Assembly (NCBI GenBank): GCA_900320615.1
Contig: ONSX01000018.1
Location: forward strand, 1 to 38,263
Length of the DNA: 38,263 bases
Source of the DNA: an uncultured Eubacteriales bacterium
GTDB lineage: Bacteria > Bacillota > Clostridia > Lachnospirales > Lachnospiraceae
Direction: 5' to 3'
Shown here: piece after piece, positions 7,402 to 14,802 of the stretch
How positions within the stretch are numbered: position 1 is the stretch's first letter
How the letters are laid out: each line of letters opens with the position of its first letter
Translations under genes and position numbers: made by a program
Notes under the pieces: model-generated
Seen by the model: only the letters and a program-made list of their open reading frames with translations
Database searches by the model: none
Told to the model about the DNA's origin: nothing

Positions 7402-8031
7402 ATGGCTCATGAAAAGCTCACTGCGAAGCAAAGAGAAGTCCTTGAATTCATTAAGAACCAGATTTTGAACAAGGGCTATCCGCCATCAGTCCGTGATATC
7501 TGTGAGGCGGTGCATTTGAAATCGACATCATCTGTACATGCGCATCTTAATACGCTCGAGAGGAAGGGCTATATTCACCGCGATTCTTCAAAGCCCCGTG
7601 CGATTGAGATTGTCGATGATACCTTCAATATGGCAAGGCGCGAGGTCGTCAATATTCCGGTTATCGGAACCGTTGCGGCAGGTCAGCCGCTTCTTGCCGT
7701 AGAGAATATTGAGAACTATTTTCCAATTCCCGCCGAATATCTTCCGAACAAGAAGCTGTTTATGCTGAAAGTGCATGGTGAAAGTATGATAAATGCCGGC
7801 ATACTGGACGGAGACCTTGTGCTCGTACAGGAACAAAGTGAGGCCGCAAACGGGGATATGGTCGTCGCGCTGGTGGAGGATTCGGCGACGGTCAAAACTT
7901 TCTATAAGGAAGACGGCTACTATCGTCTGCAGCCGGAAAATGACTCGATGGATCCGATCATTGTCCACGGAGAGATGAAGATTCTCGGCAAGGTGATTGG
8001 GGATCTGCGTTTTATGAAGGATCGGTCTTGA
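7402..8031 (+). CDS. lexA: SOS response repressor LexA (self-cleaving)
   Basis: This 209-residue protein has the normal LexA length. Its N-terminal winged helix (about 1-70) starts with [12 protein letters not shown] and contains the recognition region [22 protein letters not shown]. The C-terminal S24 peptidase domain shows the scissile Ala93-Gly94 in [10 protein letters not shown], nucleophile Ser128 in GESM and general base Lys165 in SATVKTFY. LexA represses DNA-damage genes and cleaves itself when RecA-ssDNA filaments form. The ATG has an AAGGAAG ribosome binding site about 8 nt upstream. Candidate LexA boxes overlap its promoter. No other SOS gene is obvious downstream. A degraded copy of its cleavage-site region lies about 100 bp past its stop codon. 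Confidence 0.97.
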   Translation: MAHEKLTAKQREVLEFIKNQILNKGYPPSVRDICEAVHLKSTSSVHAHLNTLERKGYIHRDSSKPRAIEIVDDTFNMARREVVNIPVIGTVAAGQPLLAVENIENYFPIPAEYLPNKKLFMLKVHGESMINAGILDGDLVLVQEQSEAANGDMVVALVEDSATVKTFYKEDGYYRLQPENDSMDPIIVHGEMKILGKVIGDLRFMKDRS

Positions 8032-8106
8032 AAAAATCACGCCACACCGGATGTCTGAGGCAGGCAGCAAGAGAAGCCATCCCTCGCGGAAATCCGGTGC
8101 GGCGTG
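8031..8106 (-). terminator. large stem-loop terminator for the minus-strand aroB-lspA-rluD-kinase unit
   Basis: Read on the minus strand, CACGCCGCACCGGAT (8106-8092) and ATCCGGTGTGGCGTG (8052-8038) form a 15-bp stem with a single mismatch and a 39-nt loop, followed by A and six Ts (8036-8031). This fits an intrinsic terminator for transcripts coming from the kinase-like gene. The T-tract touches the lexA stop codon. The loop is much longer than usual and has internal GC-rich pairing potential. Confidence 0.7.
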
Positions 8107-8121
8107 TAATTATCTCCCTGA

Positions 8122-8180
8122 AATGGCGGACGTGAGATCGTCAATATCCCGGTTATCGGGGTTGTGGCGGCAGGCCGCCT
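8122..8180 (+). pseudogene. remnant of a second lexA-like coding sequence
   Basis: After an in-frame stop at 8119-8121 the + strand reads NGGREIVNIPVIGVVAAGR. This closely matches residues 76-95 of the intact LexA just upstream (…[16 protein letters not shown]), including the Ala-Gly self-cleavage site. Over 41 nt from GAG (8134 against 7642) I count 34 identities, and most differences are at third codon positions. That pattern suggests the copy was coding when it diverged. Nothing recognisable as LexA surrounds it. Its 3' end now forms the stem of a + strand terminator. Confidence 0.55.
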
Positions 8181-8187
8181 TTTTCTT
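8166..8187 (+). terminator. rho-independent terminator downstream of lexA
   Basis: GGCGG (8166-8170), loop CAGG and CCGCC (8175-8179) are followed by TTTTTCTT. The stem is short but pure GC. It lies about 135 nt after the lexA stop and is built from the lexA-like remnant, whose GTGGCGGCAGG segment supplies the left arm and loop. Confidence 0.6.
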
Positions 8188-8818
8188 ATGCTCTCTTCTT
8201 CATGTTCTGCAGCGCATCGATAATAATGTCCGCGCAGCCGTCAATTCCGAAGACAGAACTATTTAGTACAAGATCGTAGCTTGAGGCATCACCCCATCTC
8301 GTACTGGCATAGTAATTGTAGTAACTGGCACGTTTCTTGTCGGTTCGTATGATCAGATCTCTCGCCTCTTTTTCAGAAAGTTTGTTCTTCTCCATGATAT
8401 GCCTGACCCGGTCTTCCATTTCTCCGCGGATGAATACGGATATCATATGCGGATCCTCCTCGAGCGCGTAGTTGGCGCAGCGTCCGACGATCACGCAGGA
8501 TTCCCTCTCTGCGATCTTCCGAATCGTGTCAAATTGTGCGAGAAAGAGCTTGTGATCCAGCGGCATCTCTGTCGCTCCGTATGCGCCGGGACCATATGGA
8601 TAGGCTCCCATCGCCATTGAGTAGATCAGAGAGCTGGCTGGTTTTTCATCGTGGCGCTCAAACAGCTGCGGTGTATATCCGCTCTCCTGAGCTGCCATTG
8701 TCAGAAGTTCGCGGTCGTAGCATTTGATTCCGAGACGTTGCGCGACCGTCTGGCCAATTTCCACGCCGCATGAACCGGTCTGTCTGCCGATTGTGATAAT
8801 AGCCCTGCTGATATCCAT
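8186..8818 (-). CDS. cytidylate kinase-like family protein
   Basis: The 210-residue protein belongs to the cytidylate kinase-like (AAA_26) family. The N-terminal IITIGRQTGSCGVEIG is a modified P-loop, followed by LGIKCYDRELL, the pattern shared with Cmk. CVIVGRCANYAL and an Arg-rich lid region (RVRHIMEKNKLSEKEARDLI, then DKKRASYYNYY) are also present. Family members are predicted nucleoside or nucleotide kinases. The real substrate is unknown, and this is not the canonical Cmk. AGGAGGT 8 nt upstream fixes the ATG, and this Shine-Dalgarno overlaps the stop region of rluD. It is the last gene of the aroB-lspA-rluD unit. Confidence 0.85.
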   Translation of the reverse strand: MDISRAIITIGRQTGSCGVEIGQTVAQRLGIKCYDRELLTMAAQESGYTPQLFERHDEKPASSLIYSMAMGAYPYGPGAYGATEMPLDHKLFLAQFDTIRKIAERESCVIVGRCANYALEEDPHMISVFIRGEMEDRVRHIMEKNKLSEKEARDLIIRTDKKRASYYNYYASTRWGDASSYDLVLNSSVFGIDGCADIIIDALQNMKKRA

Positions 8819-8824
8819 CCTGAT

Positions 8825-9787
8825 TTACCTCCTTTTTCTGAGTGCATCCAGTATTCTGGTAAAATACTCCGGAAGCGGTGCCGTAAATTCGACATATGTT
8901 CCAAGGGACGGATGAATAAATCCGATTACCATTGCATGCAGTGCCTGTCCCCTGATGTGAAATTCATTGTCCGACGGGCCGTATACGGCATCTCCCAGAA
9001 TCGGATGTCCAATCGACGCCATGTGCACGCGGATCTGATGGGTTCTTCCTGTCTCCAGCTCGAATTCACAGTATGTATATTGGTCGAATCGTTCAAGTAC
9101 ACGAAAATGAGTAATGGCCGGTTTTCCGGATCCTTCGGGAACGACAGCCATTTTCTTTCTGTCGCGGCTGCTCCGTCCTATATTTCCTTCTATTTTACCA
9201 CTGTCTTTTGCAATGCGCCCGAGAACAATTGCACGGTAGCGCCGCGTGATCGAGTGCGCCTTCAGTTGTTCTGCAATTTTTCTGTGCGCCTGATCGTTCT
9301 TGCAGATGATCAGAGCACCGGATGTATCTTTATCAATGCGGTGAACGATTCCAGGCCGCATGATGCCGTTGATCCCGGATAGATCCTTTCCGCAGTGATA
9401 GAGAATGCCGTTGACCAGCGTGCCATCCGCATGTCCCGGCGCCGGGTGCACGGTCAGCCCCTTCGGCTTGTTGACGATCAGGATGTCCTTATCCTCATAG
9501 AGAATATCCAGATCCATCTTCTGAGGCTGTATATCGGGTGCTGACGGCTCCGGGATGCAAATGACGATTTCCTCTCCACATCTGACCTTATAGCTGCTTC
9601 TGACAGCTTTTCCGGAGACAGAGGCGGCTCCGGACTTGATAAGCTCCTGAATATAGGAGCGGGAAATGCCGGGGATATGTTCCGCGAGAAAGCGATCCGC
9701 ACGGATTCCGTCATCGTCCTGCGATGGCACAAGGGCGATCGGGCCATGCACCGGCATTTCTTCTGTTGTCTGACTGTCTTCTGGCAT
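8825..9787 (-). CDS. RluA/RluD-family 23S rRNA pseudouridine synthase
   Basis: This 320-residue protein has an N-terminal S4 RNA-binding domain (about 27-80: DRFLAEHIPGISRSYIQELIKSG). The RluA catalytic domain contains the motif HRIDKDTSGAL with catalytic Asp152. ILYEDKDILIVNKPKGLTVHP and GRTHQIRVHMASIGHPILGD are further family hallmarks. It isomerises uridines in 23S rRNA to pseudouridine. The architecture matches RluD/YlyB, and gene order next to lspA is the usual one in Firmicutes. The start ATG follows the lspA stop by one base (TGATATG), implying translational coupling. Confidence 0.93.
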   Translation of the reverse strand: MPEDSQTTEEMPVHGPIALVPSQDDDGIRADRFLAEHIPGISRSYIQELIKSGAASVSGKAVRSSYKVRCGEEIVICIPEPSAPDIQPQKMDLDILYEDKDILIVNKPKGLTVHPAPGHADGTLVNGILYHCGKDLSGINGIMRPGIVHRIDKDTSGALIICKNDQAHRKIAEQLKAHSITRRYRAIVLGRIAKDSGKIEGNIGRSSRDRKKMAVVPEGSGKPAITHFRVLERFDQYTYCEFELETGRTHQIRVHMASIGHPILGDAVYGPSDNEFHIRGQALHAMVIGFIHPSLGTYVEFTAPLPEYFTRILDALRKRR

Positions 9788-9788
9788 A

Positions 9789-10313
9789 TCACTTCTTCTT
9801 TTTTAAAAATGCAAAGTCATCGTCCGAATACACGAACAAAATCATAATGATCAGCGCGGCGGCCGAGAGTGTGACATAAATATCCGCCACATTGAAAATG
9901 GGAAAGTCTATCAGGACAAAGTACAGAAAGTCTCGCACATAGTGAAGAAAAATCCTGTCGATCAGGTTCCCCACCGCTCCGGAGGCCAGAACGACACAGA
10001 CAATGCGAAGAGGTCTGTATTTTCTGCCCTCCGGAAGAACGGCATAGAACCAGACCGCCGCGGCGAGAAAAAGCACGGTGATTGCGATGAAAAAAATGGT
10101 CGCATTCTGGAACACGCCGAATGCCGCGCCACGGTTCTCGAGATATTCCAGCCGGAAGACGCCCGGAATCAGATTGATATATCCCCCCGAGAGTTTCTCT
10201 GCGGCCAGGACCTTTGTGATCTGGTCGGCCGCGACGAGCACGACTGTGAAAACTGCGGCGATGATCCAGCGGGAGATTCTGCCCGTTTGTCTGACTGTAG
10301 CTGCTTCCTTCAT
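9789..10313 (-). CDS. lspA: lipoprotein signal peptidase (signal peptidase II)
   Basis: From the ATG at 10313 the product is 174 residues with four membrane segments. The two catalytic aspartates are in GNLIDR (Asp119) and FNVADIYV (Asp144), and ENRGAAFG gives the conserved middle motif. LspA removes signal peptides from diacylglyceryl-modified prolipoproteins at the membrane. An upstream in-frame ATG at 10367 would overlap aroB by 41 nt and add a charged, non-family stretch. The chosen ATG has a GGAAGAG-type ribosome binding site and lies 13 nt after the aroB stop. The transglutaminase-like lipoprotein in this window would be one of its substrates. Confidence 0.95.
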   Translation of the reverse strand: MKEAATVRQTGRISRWIIAAVFTVVLVAADQITKVLAAEKLSGGYINLIPGVFRLEYLENRGAAFGVFQNATIFFIAITVLFLAAAVWFYAVLPEGRKYRPLRIVCVVLASGAVGNLIDRIFLHYVRDFLYFVLIDFPIFNVADIYVTLSAAALIIMILFVYSDDDFAFLKKKK

Positions 10314-10326
10314 ACTCTTCCGCCTT

Positions 10327-11382
10327 TCATGCCGTGATATACCGGATTCCGTCCAGGATTTCCTCATCAGTCACGTCGTCTGTGTAGAATGCCTCTCCGG
10401 GTTGCTTTAAGAGGACAAAACGGATCTGGCCGTTTTTCATTTTCTTGTCTGACTTCGTAAAACGAAGAACTTCCTGCGCATCGATTCCCTCCGCTCTCAG
10501 CGGAAGGCCGTACAGGCTGCAAGTCCGCTCGATGTCATGGAGGACATCATCTGTGATCAGACCTCTCTCTGCGCTGATCTTCGACGCGGCAATGAGGCCG
10601 AGTGCCACACAGCAGCCGTGCTGCATATGGAATCTGAGATATTTTTCAACGGCATGTCCGATCGTGTGCCCGAAATTAAGGAGCGCCCGCTCTCCGTGTT
10701 CCTCCGGGTCACGGCTTACGATTCCAACCTTGATAGCGGCTGTCCGGCGGATCATGAATTCCAGAGCGGACTCCTCGCCGACATTTACCGCATCCGCATG
10801 ATGCTTCAGCCATTCGTAGAGTTCCGCATCTCCGAGCAGCGCTGATTTCACAACCTCACCCATTCCGGAGACAAACTGATCCTTTGGAAGAGTCTTAAGG
10901 GCGGAACTGTTTGTGTAAACCAGAGCTGGCATATGAAAGGCGCCGACCATATTTTTGAAGCCGTCGAAGTCAACGCCGGTCTTTCCTCCGATACTTGAGT
11001 CAATCTGCGCAAGCAGGGTCGTCGGCAGCTGGATGACGGGAATTCCCCGGAGATAAACGGCGGCTGCAAATCCGGTCATATCTCCTGTCACACCGCCTCC
11101 GAGCGCAATGAGGCAATCATGCCGGTCAAAATGGTGCTCAATCAGGTAGCGGAGCAATCCGCGGATGGAATCCAGTGTCTTGTATTCCTCACCCGCAGGA
11201 AATGTATACTGTTCGACTGCCTTGAAGTTTTTTGAAGCCTCCCCGAGAACTTCCTTCCCGTAAAGAGGCATCGTGTGACTGTCTCCGACAACGCAGATCC
11301 GGTTGCGCTCGAAAGGCAGAGCCGCGAGTGTATCTCCGAGATCCGCAAATGAACGGCTGATTACCGGTGCAAGCTGATTCAT
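10327..11382 (-). CDS. aroB: 3-dehydroquinate synthase
   Basis: The 351-residue protein is a full-length AroB. LIALGGGVTGDMTGFAAAVYLRGIP is the NAD-binding and active-site signature, QLPTTLLAQIDSSIGGKTGVDF follows, and LNFGHTIGHAVE carries metal-ligand histidines. It converts DAHP to 3-dehydroquinate in the shikimate pathway. Two ATGs (11388 and 11382) are in frame. AGGAGG at 11391-11396 is 8 nt from the second and 2 nt from the first, so 11382 is used. A strong terminator lies only about 20 nt upstream of the ribosome binding site, leaving little room for a separate promoter. Expression may depend on read-through from sepF. Confidence 0.96.
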   Translation of the reverse strand: MNQLAPVISRSFADLGDTLAALPFERNRICVVGDSHTMPLYGKEVLGEASKNFKAVEQYTFPAGEEYKTLDSIRGLLRYLIEHHFDRHDCLIALGGGVTGDMTGFAAAVYLRGIPVIQLPTTLLAQIDSSIGGKTGVDFDGFKNMVGAFHMPALVYTNSSALKTLPKDQFVSGMGEVVKSALLGDAELYEWLKHHADAVNVGEESALEFMIRRTAAIKVGIVSRDPEEHGERALLNFGHTIGHAVEKYLRFHMQHGCCVALGLIAASKISAERGLITDDVLHDIERTCSLYGLPLRAEGIDAQEVLRFTKSDKKMKNGQIRFVLLKQPGEAFYTDDVTDEEILDGIRYITA

Positions 11383-11410
11383 ATACATACCCTCCTATTA
11401 ATCTTTTTAT

Positions 11411-11446
11411 AAAAAAACAGAGACCAGCCACGCCAGGCAGTCTCTG
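11411..11446 (-). terminator. rho-independent terminator after sepF
   Basis: On the minus strand, CAGAGAC (11446-11440) pairs with GTCTCTG (11424-11418), and an inner GCC/GGC pair extends the stem. Seven Ts follow (11417-11411). It closes the long radC-to-sepF unit, and its T-run ends about 15 nt before the aroB ribosome binding site. Confidence 0.85.
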
Positions 11447-11461
11447 CTTTGGAAATAACCA

Positions 11462-12223
11462 TCAATACTGTGCTCTTATTGGCGGAATATCAAATGCTCC
11501 ATTAAGGAAATCCTGGGAATCTCCGGAGATATCAACTCCTTCCGGCGTGAGAATCAAAATATAATTTGAAATCTTCTGCAACTGTCCATTCAGAGAATAA
11601 CAGACACCGCAGGTGAAATCGACAACTCGCTGAGAGACATCAACATCGAGTCCCTCCAGGTTAATGACAACGGTGCAGCCGTCAAGCAGTGTATCCGCAA
11701 TCTCCCGTGTATCTTCCATCGAAGATGGTCTGATTACATTGACCTCCATCATGGCGGGGGCAGGACTCTTTCTGCCGCGAATCGGGGTAACCTTCGATCT
11801 CTTCTGCGTGCGGTCTGTCTCGCGGCGGGCCGTTCTCGTGGAAGTTTCTCTTACACGGCTGCGGCCTGACTTATATGAATCGGTTTCTCTGACGGACTTT
11901 CTGCGGCTGTAAACCGGCTCGGAATCTTCCTCCTCGTCATATTCATCATCATAGAAGGAATCGGACGGAATATCCTCGTTCTCATCCTCTTCCTCATCAA
12001 ATTCTCTCGTTCCTTTTCTTTTTCTTTCAGCAAACTTCTGAAGGAACCGTTTTCGCGCTTTTGCCTCAGGCCTGCGGAAGTGTTCTTCCTCCTCCTTGTC
12101 GGCCTCAACGGCTTCCTCAGCCGGTTCTTCATTGTCTTCGCCGTCGATGTAATCATCTGCATCTGATTCGTCAAAATCATCATTCAGCTTGATTGCATCG
12201 AGAAATTTGTCAATGAGACTCAT
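11462..12223 (-). CDS. sepF: cell division protein SepF, long-linker variant
   Basis: The 253-residue protein starts with an amphipathic MSLIDKFLDAIKLNDDF helix, matching the known SepF membrane anchor. It ends with the SepF/DUF552 domain (about 158-243), including EIADTLLDGCTVVINLEG and DFTCGVCYSLNGQLQKIS. SepF bundles and tethers FtsZ at the division septum. The linker (about 19-157) is much longer than in B. subtilis SepF (about 150 residues in total). It is strongly acidic up to about residue 102 and Arg/Ser/Thr-rich after that. The ATG overlaps the yggS stop (ATGA), so translation is coupled. Confidence 0.93.
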   Translation of the reverse strand: MSLIDKFLDAIKLNDDFDESDADDYIDGEDNEEPAEEAVEADKEEEEHFRRPEAKARKRFLQKFAERKRKGTREFDEEEDENEDIPSDSFYDDEYDEEEDSEPVYSRRKSVRETDSYKSGRSRVRETSTRTARRETDRTQKRSKVTPIRGRKSPAPAMMEVNVIRPSSMEDTREIADTLLDGCTVVINLEGLDVDVSQRVVDFTCGVCYSLNGQLQKISNYILILTPEGVDISGDSQDFLNGAFDIPPIRAQY

Positions 12224-12954
12224 TTTGCTTCTCCATCTGGTTTCCGGTCGGGATATTCTCTCTTTCCGAATATGTCGGTTCCTACGCGGACAATCGTTGA
12301 TCCTTCCTCAACCGCCACCTCGAAATCATTAGACATACCCATGCTGAGCGTGTCTATGTTGCTACTATTATCTTTGTTTCCAGAATTCATGTCAACACTT
12401 AATTGCTTCAGCGCAGCAAAGACGGGACGATCGTCTTCCGGGTTCCTGACGAATGGGGCGCTGGTCATAAAGCCGCGCAGGCTGAGGTGAGGCAGTGTGG
12501 AAATAAATGCCGCCAGTTGTGGAGCTTCCTCCAGTGAGACACCGAATTTACTCTCCTCTCCCGCTACGTTGACCTCGATCAGAACCGGAATGACTCGGTC
12601 ATGTTTGGCTGCTTCCTTTTCGATGGTCCTTGCCAAAGCTTCGGTATCGACGGAATGAATCATATAGACGTAACCGGCGATATATTTTACCTTGTTTCGC
12701 TGCAGGTGGCCGATCATGTGCCAGTGTATATCTTTCGGAAGATGTTCTGCCTTGCTGCGGAGTTCCTGAATATAATTTTCTCCGAAATCCCGCTGTCCGG
12801 CGTTATAGAGAGCCATAATATCGGACTCTGGCTTTGTCTTGCTGACGGCAAGGATCGTAACCGCGTCAGCCGGTCGGCCCGCCCGCAGGCAGGCCGACTT
12901 CGTGCGCTCCTTTACCTGTTCCAGATTATGTCTTAATTCTTCATCTCGTACCAT
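12220..12954 (-). CDS. yggS: PLP homeostasis protein YggS/YlmE family
   Basis: The 244-residue protein has the alanine-racemase-like N-terminal fold of the PLPBP family. ILAVSKTKP carries the PLP-binding Lys39, and FGENYIQELRSKAEHLP, WHMIGHLQRNKVKY and STLSMGMSNDFE-like signatures follow (here IDTLSMGMSNDFEVAVEEGST). These proteins bind pyridoxal phosphate without known catalysis and keep PLP and amino-acid pools balanced. Placement immediately before sepF is the standard Firmicutes arrangement (ylmE-ylmF). The ribosome binding site AGAGG lies 8 nt before the ATG. The gap upstream (12955-13043, 89 bp) shows no clear terminator or promoter. Confidence 0.94.
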   Translation of the reverse strand: MVRDEELRHNLEQVKERTKSACLRAGRPADAVTILAVSKTKPESDIMALYNAGQRDFGENYIQELRSKAEHLPKDIHWHMIGHLQRNKVKYIAGYVYMIHSVDTEALARTIEKEAAKHDRVIPVLIEVNVAGEESKFGVSLEEAPQLAAFISTLPHLSLRGFMTSAPFVRNPEDDRPVFAALKQLSVDMNSGNKDNSSNIDTLSMGMSNDFEVAVEEGSTIVRVGTDIFGKREYPDRKPDGEAK

Positions 12955-13043
12955 GTCTTTCGCCTCTTTATCCGGATCTTCCTCAGAAATATCCTTTTTT
13001 TATATAGAATGCAGATTACCGCCGACGGATAGCAGATACTTCC

Positions 13044-14753
13044 CTACCGGGCCGTAATCTGTGATTCTCTGACTCTGGATGCGTCGAGTGCAATGTTGTC
13101 AAACTGGGCAATACCGTAGGATGTTCCTTTGCTTACAAGGCAGTAGGCTTCATTTTTATCCAGAATGACGACTCGCCGGAAAACCGCATATCCTTTGTTC
13201 ACGCAGTAGACACCGTCGAGATCAGCTGCATCTCCGATAATATATCGGTCGGACGTTGATCCCTCACGGATAATGATATCACCCTTGGCGAGATCTGCGC
13301 TGCTGACGTAATATTTTCCGTTTTCGTGACAGTAGATGGTAGGCTGAACAAAAGAAGTGGATACATTTCCGGATGCGTCTGTCGTTTCTTCAAGAAATCC
13401 CACGCCGCCTGCATCACCGCCCGTCGCTGCAAACTCATCAGGGACTGTGAAAAATGTCTTTCTCGTGACAGCTGTCACAGGAACCTTCAGGCCGGTGTCT
13501 TGATTGGTGACCAGTTCGATCGTAACAAAGCGGCTGTCGAGATAGCGGCTCAGACCGTTGGAAAAGTCAAGTCGGCCGTAATACGTGCCGTCCGATGCCT
13601 TTCCGACAGAGAACGACGCGTTCAGCGTATTTCCATCCTTCAGGAATTTTACCTTAATCGAAGTCGTGTCGCTGAGTTTTACCGCCTCTCTGGAAGCAAG
13701 CGGGATCAGCAGCGACCAGTCCTCAGATGTGATCAGCTTATAGACGGAATCGCCGGCGCTGAGCTTTGCATTTGTCTTCAGTGAGGTGAGCCGATAAGCT
13801 TTGGCGTCAAAATCGCTTTCTTTCAGGCTGCCTATGTCAAAGTTTTCGTATCCATCGAGTGCGTAGCGGACGATACCGGAAGCGGATGCACGGTTTATGG
13901 TTTCATCGCCGACAGTGACGGCATCGGATCCGTCTGCTCCGCTCAGCCCGGCGTTCAGAATTTCTCCTCCGATCAGATATTTCAGGCTGTATGCGTCGCG
14001 GAAATCTTCCGGCTCAAAGGAAGAGGCAAATTCTTTGACATCCGTTTTGATCGCAGACAAAGTCTCAGCATCAACGGACGCATCAGCTGTCTCCTGTCTG
14101 TCCGCACTGATCCCATAGACGACGCCGCCCGATTTAAGCTTGCTTCCATCCGGTGCATAGTAACTGACATAACCGGAGGAATCTGCCGTGACGACTTGTT
14201 CCGAGTAGACAGCCAGTCCCGTGTATGTCTTGTTCTGCGCAAGTGGTCCGGCCGTGACCTGATAGGTTGCGATATGTGTCGTCAGGGCATAGGCGATGGC
14301 GAGAACCAGAAGATAGACAAGGAGAATACCAAAAATAATCGTTCCGATATTCAACGTAAAGATACGTCTAATACCGGAACGATTATGTTCTGGCGAATGC
14401 TTATGAAGTTCTCCATTGAATGCCGAGCTGATCTTGTCAAGTTTCAGAACTGTGCTGGTGATATCCTTGCCCTCGAGATGCGCGCATTTCATGAAGCCGT
14501 CCAGATACATAGACTGGAGATCATGATCCTGAGAAATAATTCCGGCAATAAATCCGATGAATTCATCACTGTTTGAAATCAGATACTCAGACACATTGAT
14601 CAGACGGATCTTATTATTGAGCTCAAACATATGCTCGGAATCCTTGTCGAGAAATACAATATTTCCCTTCGCTGTCTTGATATCCTCATTGACCTTGTCA
14701 AGAATAACTGTTGTCTTGCCCTTTCCCTTCTGTCCGACAATTAACTGAACCAT
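13044..14753 (-). CDS. fusion of a P-loop 'PilT-like' domain with a membrane-anchored HlyD-like adaptor
   Basis: This is a single 569-codon frame with a strong AGGAGGT 8 nt before the ATG. Residues 1-113 begin LIVGQKGKGKTT (Walker A, 7-14). They continue like a small Lachnospiraceae protein often labelled 'PilT-like' (FLDKDSEHMFELNNKIRLIN, IAGIISQDHD), but stop before the C-terminal strands I recall for that family. From about residue 127 (GIRRIFTLNIGTIIFGIL) the protein resembles the start of an HlyD-like adaptor usually found upstream of yggS-sepF. That part has a membrane segment at 135-157 and then an extracytoplasmic region with biotinyl-lipoyl-like pieces (SSGYVSYYAPDG, and later VPVTAVTRK). 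The product would be a cytosolic nucleotide-binding domain tethered to an external adaptor. Function is unknown; context points to cell envelope or division. The HlyD-like assignment is good; the claim that the join is new rests on memory of homologues. Confidence 0.75.
   Translation of the reverse strand: MVQLIVGQKGKGKTTVILDKVNEDIKTAKGNIVFLDKDSEHMFELNNKIRLINVSEYLISNSDEFIGFIAGIISQDHDLQSMYLDGFMKCAHLEGKDITSTVLKLDKISSAFNGELHKHSPEHNRSGIRRIFTLNIGTIIFGILLVYLLVLAIAYALTTHIATYQVTAGPLAQNKTYTGLAVYSEQVVTADSSGYVSYYAPDGSKLKSGGVVYGISADRQETADASVDAETLSAIKTDVKEFASSFEPEDFRDAYSLKYLIGGEILNAGLSGADGSDAVTVGDETINRASASGIVRYALDGYENFDIGSLKESDFDAKAYRLTSLKTNAKLSAGDSVYKLITSEDWSLLIPLASREAVKLSDTTSIKVKFLKDGNTLNASFSVGKASDGTYYGRLDFSNGLSRYLDSRFVTIELVTNQDTGLKVPVTAVTRKTFFTVPDEFAATGGDAGGVGFLEETTDASGNVSTSFVQPTIYCHENGKYYVSSADLAKGDIIIREGSTSDRYIIGDAADLDGVYCVNKGYAVFRRVVILDKNEAYCLVSKGTSYGIAQFDNIALDASRVRESQITAR
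14335..14386. repeat. 17-bp near-perfect inverted repeat inside the fusion gene
   Basis: ATAATCGTTCCGATATT (14335-14351) and AATACCGGAACGATTAT (14370-14386) are complementary at 16 of 17 positions, with an 18-nt spacer. The repeat encodes residues of the NRSGIRRIFTLNIGTII stretch, just past the boundary between the P-loop and HlyD-like parts, so it could form a strong hairpin in mRNA or single-stranded DNA. Confidence 0.9.
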
Positions 14754-14802
14754 TGGCGGCTACCTCCTTTAGTTTATTGTGATGCAAAAAACGGGCATTT
14801 AT

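Noticed and set aside
7238-7468. Small + strand frame overlapping the lexA promoter and start
   Set aside because: It covers the LexA boxes and promoter, runs into lexA out of frame, and has no ribosome binding site.
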